A model generated the notes under the pieces. The model saw only the letters and a list, made by a program, of their open reading frames with translations, ran no database searches and was not told the origin of the DNA. DNA of 64,000 nucleotides from DASQFI01 sp035633215 (GTDB lineage: Bacteria > Acidobacteriota > Vicinamibacteria > Vicinamibacterales > SCN-69-37): assembly GCA_035633215.1 (NCBI GenBank), contig DASQFI010000053.1, positions 1 through 64,000 on the forward strand. Reading direction: 5' to 3'. This document shows, in pieces, positions 59,058-64,000 of this stretch. A program made the translations under genes and the position numbers. Within the stretch, counting starts at the first letter, position 1. Each line of letters starts with the position of its first letter.

Positions 59058-60975
59058 ACTTTTCTGTTTTCTTCTGAGCGCCCTGTCGCTGCTCTGGGTG
59101 CTCGTCGTCATCAGTCCGCAAGTTTATCGTCCGTTGATGCTGCTCATCGGCGTCTGGGCGACGATGCGCGTGAAGAGCACGAAGGGGAGGTACGGCCCGG
59201 CGATCGACACGCTCTGGGTCGTCGCGGCACTCCTCGGCCTCGGCTGGCCGCTCGCGAATGGCGATCCCTTTCTTTATCGCGCGACCTCGCCCACGGGCGG
59301 CGACATCCTGTGCGGCGTGCTCGCGATCGCCGCCGTGCTCGAAGCGGCGCGCCGCACGACCGGTTGGATCCTCCCGATCTCGGCCAGCCTCTTTCTTGCG
59401 TACGCGTTTGCCGGTCCGACGCTTGCGTCGATCGGCCTCGGTGGTATCGCGCATCGCGGCTATGACCTGCCGCGGCTGATCGGCAATCTCTACATGACGC
59501 TCGAGGGGATGTTCGGTCTCCCGCTCGACGTCGCGGTGACATACATCGTCCTGTTCACGGTCTACGGCGCGGTCCTCGAGTATTCGGGTGCCGGCCGGTT
59601 CTTTCTCGATTTTTCGCTCGCGATTGCGTCGTCGCGCGGCGCGAATCCGGCGGCGGCCGCGGGGCGGTCGGTGACGCTCGCCGGGTTCCTGCTTGGCACG
59701 GTCTCCGGTTCCGGCGTGGCGACGACGGTGACGCTCGGTTCGGTGGCGTGGCCGATTCTGAAGCGCGTCGGGTTCGCCCCGGAGACCGCGGGCGCGATGC
59801 TCGCCTCGTCCGGGATCGGCGCGCTGCTCTCGCCGCCGACGCTCGGCGCGGCGGCCTTTCTGATTGCGGAGTACCTGCAGATCTCGTACTTGCAGGTGCT
59901 CGTGATGGCGACGATTCCGACGCTCCTGTACTACCTCTCGATCATGTTGATGATCCAGGGAGAGCACGTTTCAAATGCCGGCCAGGGCTTCAGCCCCGGC
60001 GCCGCGGCGGCCGTGCCGCGCCCGCGCACACCCGCCCTCGCGTACCTCCACTTCTCCTCGCTCGCCGTCGTCGCGGTCCTGATGGCGATCGGATTGACGC
60101 CGTTTCGCGCGGTGTTCTGGGCGACGCTCGCCGCGGTGGCGCTCAGTTTCGTCGCGAACCTCGGACAGCAACCGCGGTTGACGAGCCCCCTCGCACCCGC
60201 AGGTGACGAATTTCAGCCTGCCCTTCCGTCAATTGCCGATGACACGGGCGCGCTGACGCCGCGCCGTCTCACGCGGGCGCTGACCGCCGGCGGGGAAGAC
60301 GTGTTGCCGGTGCTCGCGACCACCGCGGTCGCCGGCATCATCGTCGGCGTCGTGACGCTCACCGGACTTGGACTCCGCGCCGCGGGATTGATCGTCGGCC
60401 TTGCGGGCGGATCGTTGCCGTTGACCGTGATCTTCGCGGCGGCGGCGGTGTGGATTCTTGGACTGGCGGTGCCGGTGACCGCGTCCTACATCATCTCAGC
60501 GGTCATGGTCGTGCCGGCGCTGACGGAGGTCGGCGTCGCGCCCGTCGCGGCGCACATGTTCATCTTCTATTACGCGGTGCTGTCCGAAGTCAGTCCGCCC
60601 ACGGCGCTCGCGCCATTCGCCGCCGCGGCGATCACGGGCGGCCGGCCATTCCGCACGATGATGCTGACCTGGAAGTACGCACTGCCGGCGTTTCTCGTCC
60701 CGTTTGCGTTCACGCTGGATCCCCGCGGCATGGGATTGCTGTTGCAATCGGGATGGGGCGACGTCGCGATGAGCAGTCTCACGGCGGCGGCTGGCGTCGC
60801 GGCGCTTGCGGTCGCGCTCAGCGGGCACGCGATCCGCCGAGCGACACTGGTTGAACGTGTTCTGGCTGGTACTGGAGGGCTGTGTCTGTTCTACGCCGCT
60901 CCGGTTGCGGACGCGGTGGGACTCGCGCTGACGGCGGCCGCGGTCGTCTCGAACTGGAGCCGGCGGCGGGACTGA
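59044..60975 (+). CDS. Fused TRAP transporter permease
   Basis: A 643-residue membrane protein combining small and large TRAP subunits (the '4TM/12TM' fusion typical of TAXI systems). It has about 16 membrane helices; conserved segments include GSGVATTVTLGSVAWPILK, GFAPETAGAMLASSGIGALL and SPPTALAPFAAAAITGGRP. It imports a carboxylate or similar solute using an ion gradient. The GTG start lies inside the previous gene (14-base overlap). A long inverted repeat follows. Confidence 0.9.
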   Translation: MAVARLFCFLLSALSLLWVLVVISPQVYRPLMLLIGVWATMRVKSTKGRYGPAIDTLWVVAALLGLGWPLANGDPFLYRATSPTGGDILCGVLAIAAVLEAARRTTGWILPISASLFLAYAFAGPTLASIGLGGIAHRGYDLPRLIGNLYMTLEGMFGLPLDVAVTYIVLFTVYGAVLEYSGAGRFFLDFSLAIASSRGANPAAAAGRSVTLAGFLLGTVSGSGVATTVTLGSVAWPILKRVGFAPETAGAMLASSGIGALLSPPTLGAAAFLIAEYLQISYLQVLVMATIPTLLYYLSIMLMIQGEHVSNAGQGFSPGAAAAVPRPRTPALAYLHFSSLAVVAVLMAIGLTPFRAVFWATLAAVALSFVANLGQQPRLTSPLAPAGDEFQPALPSIADDTGALTPRRLTRALTAGGEDVLPVLATTAVAGIIVGVVTLTGLGLRAAGLIVGLAGGSLPLTVIFAAAAVWILGLAVPVTASYIISAVMVVPALTEVGVAPVAAHMFIFYYAVLSEVSPPTALAPFAAAAITGGRPFRTMMLTWKYALPAFLVPFAFTLDPRGMGLLLQSGWGDVAMSSLTAAAGVAALAVALSGHAIRRATLVERVLAGTGGLCLFYAAPVADAVGLALTAAAVVSNWSRRRD

Positions 60976-60990
60976 CCTGACCTTTGACAG

Positions 60991-61050
60991 GACCTCGGGT
61001 TTCCTCTTTTGAAAGAGCAAAGCGAAAAGGAAACCCGAGGTCTTCTTCTG
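60991..61050 (+). terminator. 14-bp stem terminator after TRAP operon
   Basis: GACCTCGGGTTTCC at 60991-61004 pairs with GGAAACCCGAGGTC at 61029-61042, followed by TTCTTCT. The 24-base loop contains a smaller CTTTTGAAAGAG stem. Most likely terminates the TRAP operon. Confidence 0.7.
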
Positions 61051-61082
61051 CTATCGTTTCGGTCTCCGGAGGGGAGAAAGCA

Positions 61083-64000
61083 ATGCGAACAGTCAAACGA
61101 CATTTCCTGCTGGCGTTCGTCTTCGCGCTGGTGACCGCGGGCGCGGTCCCGCTCGCCAAACTGGCATCGGCTCCGGCGCAGGCGCCCCAGACGACCGCCG
61201 CACCGCCGCGTCTGGCGGCCAGTCAGGCCGCGGCGCGTATCACGACGCCCAAAGAAGAGTGGGGCCAGAACGTCGGCGACGACTACTTCCTCGCCAACTA
61301 TCAGCAACTGATGGCGTACTGGCGGAAGCTCGAGAAAGAATCGCCGCGGATTCACCTCGAGGAAATCGGCCGGACGGCGATGAAGAAGCCGCACCTCATG
61401 GCGATCATCACCGCGCCCGAGAACTACAAGAATCTCGCGAAGTACAAGGACATCTCGCGCCGGCTGTCGCTGGCTGAGGGTCTCACCGACGACCAGGCCC
61501 GCGCGCTGGCGCGCGACGGCAAGGCGGTCGTCTGGATCGACGGCGGGTTGCACGCGTCCGAAGTGCTCGGGGCGCAGCAGTTGCTGGAGACGACCTATCA
61601 GCTGGTCTCGGGCACCGACCCGGAGACCACGCGAATTCTGAACGACGTCATCGTGCTGGTCGTATCGGCCAACCCGGACGGGATGGATCTGGTCTCGGAC
61701 GCGTACATGAAGCACACGGGGACGACGGGCGGGCATCCCGGCCTCTATAACTTCTACGCGGGCCACGACAACAATCGCGACTCGTACATGAACGCGCTGC
61801 CCGAGACGACGAACATGAGCCGGATCATGTATCGCGAGTGGTTCCCGCAGGTCATGTACAACCACCACCAGTCGGGTCCGCAGGGCAGCGTAATGTTCGC
61901 GCCGCCGTTCCGCGATCCGCACAACTTCAACATCCATCCGCTGGTCATCGCCGGGATCGACCTGGTGGGCGCCGCAATGCATACGCGCTTCATCACCGAG
62001 GGGAAGCCTGGAGTGACGTCGCGCCGCGGCGCGAACTACTCGACCTGGTGGAACGGCGGCCTGCGGACCACGGCCTACTTCCACAATCAGGTCGGCATCC
62101 TGACGGAGACCATCGGCAGCCCGACGCCCGGTCAGGCGATTCCGTTCACGCCGAACCGGCACATCGCCGACTCGAACAACTTCTTCGCGATCGCGCCCCA
62201 GCCCTGGAAGTTCCGCAACTCGATCGATTACTCGATCACGGCCAACCGCGCGATTTTGGATCTGGCTTCGCGCTATCGCGAGACGCTCTTGTATCGCATC
62301 TACCGGATGGGCGCCGACTCCATCAAGTGGGGGACTGAAGACCATTGGACGTTCACACCGCACAAGCTCGAGCGGATTCAAGCGGCGCTGCCGGGTGCGG
62401 GCGGCGCTGGCGCCGCGGCCGGTGCCGGCGGCGGTCGAGCCGGCGGCGGGGGCGGGGGCGGACGTGGTGGGGGTGGGGCTGGCGACGCGGCCTGGAACGC
62501 GTACCGGCGGCCCGAGCATCGCGACCCGCGCGGATTCATTTTGCCCGCCGGGCACGAGGAGTTCGGGACGTCCGTGCGGTTCGTGAACACGTTGATCAAG
62601 TCGGGAATCGCGATCCATCGCGCGACCGCGGCGTTTACGGTGGGCGGCAAGCAGTACCCGGCCGGTTCCTTCGTCGTGAAGTCGGCGCAGGCGTTCCGGC
62701 CGCACATCATGGACATGTTCGAGCCGCAGGATCACCCGGACGACATTCCCTTCCCGGGCGCTCCGCCGATCGCGCCGTACGACGTCGCCGGCTACACGCT
62801 GGCGTACCAGATGGGTGTCGTGTTCGATCGGATCCTCGACGGATTCGACGGGCCGTTCGAAAAGCTGACGGACTTCGCCAAGCCACCCGCGGGCTCGATT
62901 CGCGGGGCGCAGAGCACCGCGGGGTACTACTTCTCGCACAAGTCCAACGACAGCTTCATTGCTATCAACCGACTGCTGAATGCCAACGAAGACGTGACGT
63001 GGCTGTGGAATGGCCCGATGGGCTACGGCACGTTCTATGTGGCGTCGAAGCCGACCACGCGCGCGATCCTCGACAAGGCGGCGACGGATCTCGGCGTGAG
63101 TTTCGAGGGCACGGCCACGGCGCCGACCGGACCGTCCGCGAAGCTGCGCAAGCTCCGGATCGGCCTCTTCGACACCTACGGCGGCGGCATGCCGTCGGGA
63201 TGGACGCGCCTGCTGCTCGAGAACTTCGAGTTCCCGTTTGACGTCGTCTATCCGCCGATGCTCGACGCCGGCAACCTGCGGGCGAAGTACGACGTGCTCG
63301 TCTTCAACGAAGCCGGTATTACCGCCCCCGGTGGTGGGGGACGCGGCGGCGGGCGCGGCGGGGGCGCTGATGCGCCTCCTGCCGGAGGTGATCCCCCCGG
63401 TCAGGCCGGGCGCGGCGGCGGCCGGGGTGCCGGCGCGCAGGCCGAGCGGGATCCGAACGACAAGCGTCCGGCCCGTGTGGACTATCCCGAGGAGTACACG
63501 CGCCGGCGCGGCAACGTGACGCCGGCCACGCTCGAGAAGGTCAAGCAATTCGTGGACGAAGGCGGCACGGTCATCACGATCGGCAGCGCGTCGGAAGGCG
63601 CGATCGGCCTGTTCGCGCTTCCGCTCACCAGTCATGTCACGGTCGGACGGACCGAGTACTACGTGCCGGGATCGGTGATGCGCGTTTCGGTCGATCCGAA
63701 GAACCCGCTGGCGCACGGCTACGGAACGGAAGCGGACATCTTCTTTGACAACAGCCCGGTCTGGCGCATCAACCCGTCGGCCGGCAGCGGGGAAGTTCGA
63801 ACGGTGGCCTGGTTCGCCAACGGCACGCCGCTCCGCAGCGGCTGGGCGTGGGGCCAGAAGCATCTCGACAAAGGTATCCAGGTCGTCGAGGCCAACGTCG
63901 GCAAGGGCCGCGTCCTGCTCTTCGGCAACGACCTGCTCTTCCGGACCCAGCCGCACGGCAACTACAAGTTCTTCTTCAACGGTTTGTATCTCTCCGTGGC
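61083..64000 (+). CDS. Exported M14-type metallocarboxypeptidase-like protein (partial)
   Basis: The gene runs off the window end; 972 codons are seen. It has a signal peptide (FLLAFVFALVTAGAVPLAK) and an M14-type zinc site with GLHASEV (H157, E160) and a downstream His in MYNHHQSG (261-262). Family-typical NPDGMD and NNRDSYMN lie between. A Gly/Arg-rich insert (AGGGGGGGRGGGG, about 455-470) and a second one (GGGGRGGGRGGG, about 750) lie in the long C-terminal part, which also shows a glutamine-amidotransferase-like beta-alpha pattern (IGLFDTYGGGMPSGWTRLLL). GGAGGGGAG precedes the ATG. Probably a secreted peptidase. Confidence 0.85.
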   Translation, partial: MRTVKRHFLLAFVFALVTAGAVPLAKLASAPAQAPQTTAAPPRLAASQAAARITTPKEEWGQNVGDDYFLANYQQLMAYWRKLEKESPRIHLEEIGRTAMKKPHLMAIITAPENYKNLAKYKDISRRLSLAEGLTDDQARALARDGKAVVWIDGGLHASEVLGAQQLLETTYQLVSGTDPETTRILNDVIVLVVSANPDGMDLVSDAYMKHTGTTGGHPGLYNFYAGHDNNRDSYMNALPETTNMSRIMYREWFPQVMYNHHQSGPQGSVMFAPPFRDPHNFNIHPLVIAGIDLVGAAMHTRFITEGKPGVTSRRGANYSTWWNGGLRTTAYFHNQVGILTETIGSPTPGQAIPFTPNRHIADSNNFFAIAPQPWKFRNSIDYSITANRAILDLASRYRETLLYRIYRMGADSIKWGTEDHWTFTPHKLERIQAALPGAGGAGAAAGAGGGRAGGGGGGGRGGGGAGDAAWNAYRRPEHRDPRGFILPAGHEEFGTSVRFVNTLIKSGIAIHRATAAFTVGGKQYPAGSFVVKSAQAFRPHIMDMFEPQDHPDDIPFPGAPPIAPYDVAGYTLAYQMGVVFDRILDGFDGPFEKLTDFAKPPAGSIRGAQSTAGYYFSHKSNDSFIAINRLLNANEDVTWLWNGPMGYGTFYVASKPTTRAILDKAATDLGVSFEGTATAPTGPSAKLRKLRIGLFDTYGGGMPSGWTRLLLENFEFPFDVVYPPMLDAGNLRAKYDVLVFNEAGITAPGGGGRGGGRGGGADAPPAGGDPPGQAGRGGGRGAGAQAERDPNDKRPARVDYPEEYTRRRGNVTPATLEKVKQFVDEGGTVITIGSASEGAIGLFALPLTSHVTVGRTEYYVPGSVMRVSVDPKNPLAHGYGTEADIFFDNSPVWRINPSAGSGEVRTVAWFANGTPLRSGWAWGQKHLDKGIQVVEANVGKGRVLLFGNDLLFRTQPHGNYKFFFNGLYLSV

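Noticed and set aside
60891..63956. A minus-strand open frame of about 1020 codons opposite the M14 gene
   Set aside because: Mirror frame of a real gene with Arg-rich low-complexity translation; no ribosome-binding site or family match.
1..64000. tRNA, rRNA and known riboswitch motifs
   Set aside because: No cloverleaf, rRNA-like or conserved aptamer sequence was recognised by eye; a covariance-model search would be decisive.

Overview
The window is a chromosomal stretch of high GC content carrying about 51 protein-coding genes on both strands. No rRNA, tRNA, CRISPR array, prophage or intact insertion sequence was recognised. The gene repertoire points to the phylum Acidobacteriota, probably Vicinamibacteria. 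The evidence is a VWFA-related secreted protein, a PadR regulator next to an ADOP-type FtsX/MacB permease, a DUF1592/DUF1552/ankyrin operon, a sortilin-like BNR-repeat exoprotein, an exported M14 peptidase, a TAXI-TRAP transporter, and many secreted proteins with Gly/Arg-rich inserts. This taxonomic placement is inferred from gene content only.

Layout. 1-2.1 kb: a minus-strand pair of secreted TPR and VWA proteins. 2.2-5.3 kb: a malonyl-CoA-synthetase-like ligase and an Nramp-like transporter. 5.6-11.3 kb: a metzincin lipoprotein, a class III aminotransferase, a DUF1801 protein, an exported protein coupled to it, and a cytochrome c/copper-monooxygenase-like fusion. 11.4-15.0 kb: a tightly packed operon of NfeD-like protein, flotillin, short beta-carbonic-anhydrase-like protein and AlkZ-like winged-helix protein. 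15.1-18.2 kb: PadR and ADOP permease. 18.3-21.6 kb: the giant BNR protein. 21.7-25.9 kb: an ECF sigma factor, zinc-binding anti-sigma factor and two secreted HEAT-repeat proteins in one minus-strand operon. 26-31 kb: two SDR-family dehydrogenases, a rhomboid protease, a 2Fe-2S ferredoxin, aat, a small membrane protein and a NodB-type deacetylase. 31.3-38.6 kb: an exported Pcm, apaG, a four-cysteine small protein, a domain-swapped aconitase-family enzyme, a beta-helix/PA14-like protein, TerC and a ChaN-like protein. 38.7-41.2 kb: M28 and gluzincin-type metallopeptidases. 41.2-49.3 kb: a TonB receptor, serine hydrolase, MsbA-like ABC exporter, ettA and a C-terminal-haem cytochrome. 49.4-57.3 kb: minus-strand hypotheticals, the ankyrin/DUF1552/DUF1592 operon and a Tat-exported VOC protein. 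57.5-61 kb: a TAXI-TRAP uptake system. 61.1 kb to the edge: an M14 carboxypeptidase-like exoenzyme, cut by the window end.

As a whole the region suits a heterotroph that degrades and imports polymers. It holds many exported hydrolases and metallopeptidases, uptake systems (TonB, TRAP, Nramp-like), c-type haem proteins and several stress or regulatory modules.

The most unusual feature is between the genes. At least ten intergenic spots hold 30-140 bp stretches built from one short 'word' repeated with variations, often followed by its inverted copy. The same words recur at distant loci (for example 11.3 and 58.5 kb; 21.7 and 31.2 kb; 1 bp and 18.2 kb). Some run into coding sequence and lengthen or end proteins. 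Separately, three elements of about 100 bp with near-perfect terminal inverted repeats that share a GCCGTTC core (5.3, 29.2 and 29.9 kb) look like non-autonomous mobile elements or REP-type sequences. These two repeat systems are the best candidates for something undescribed.
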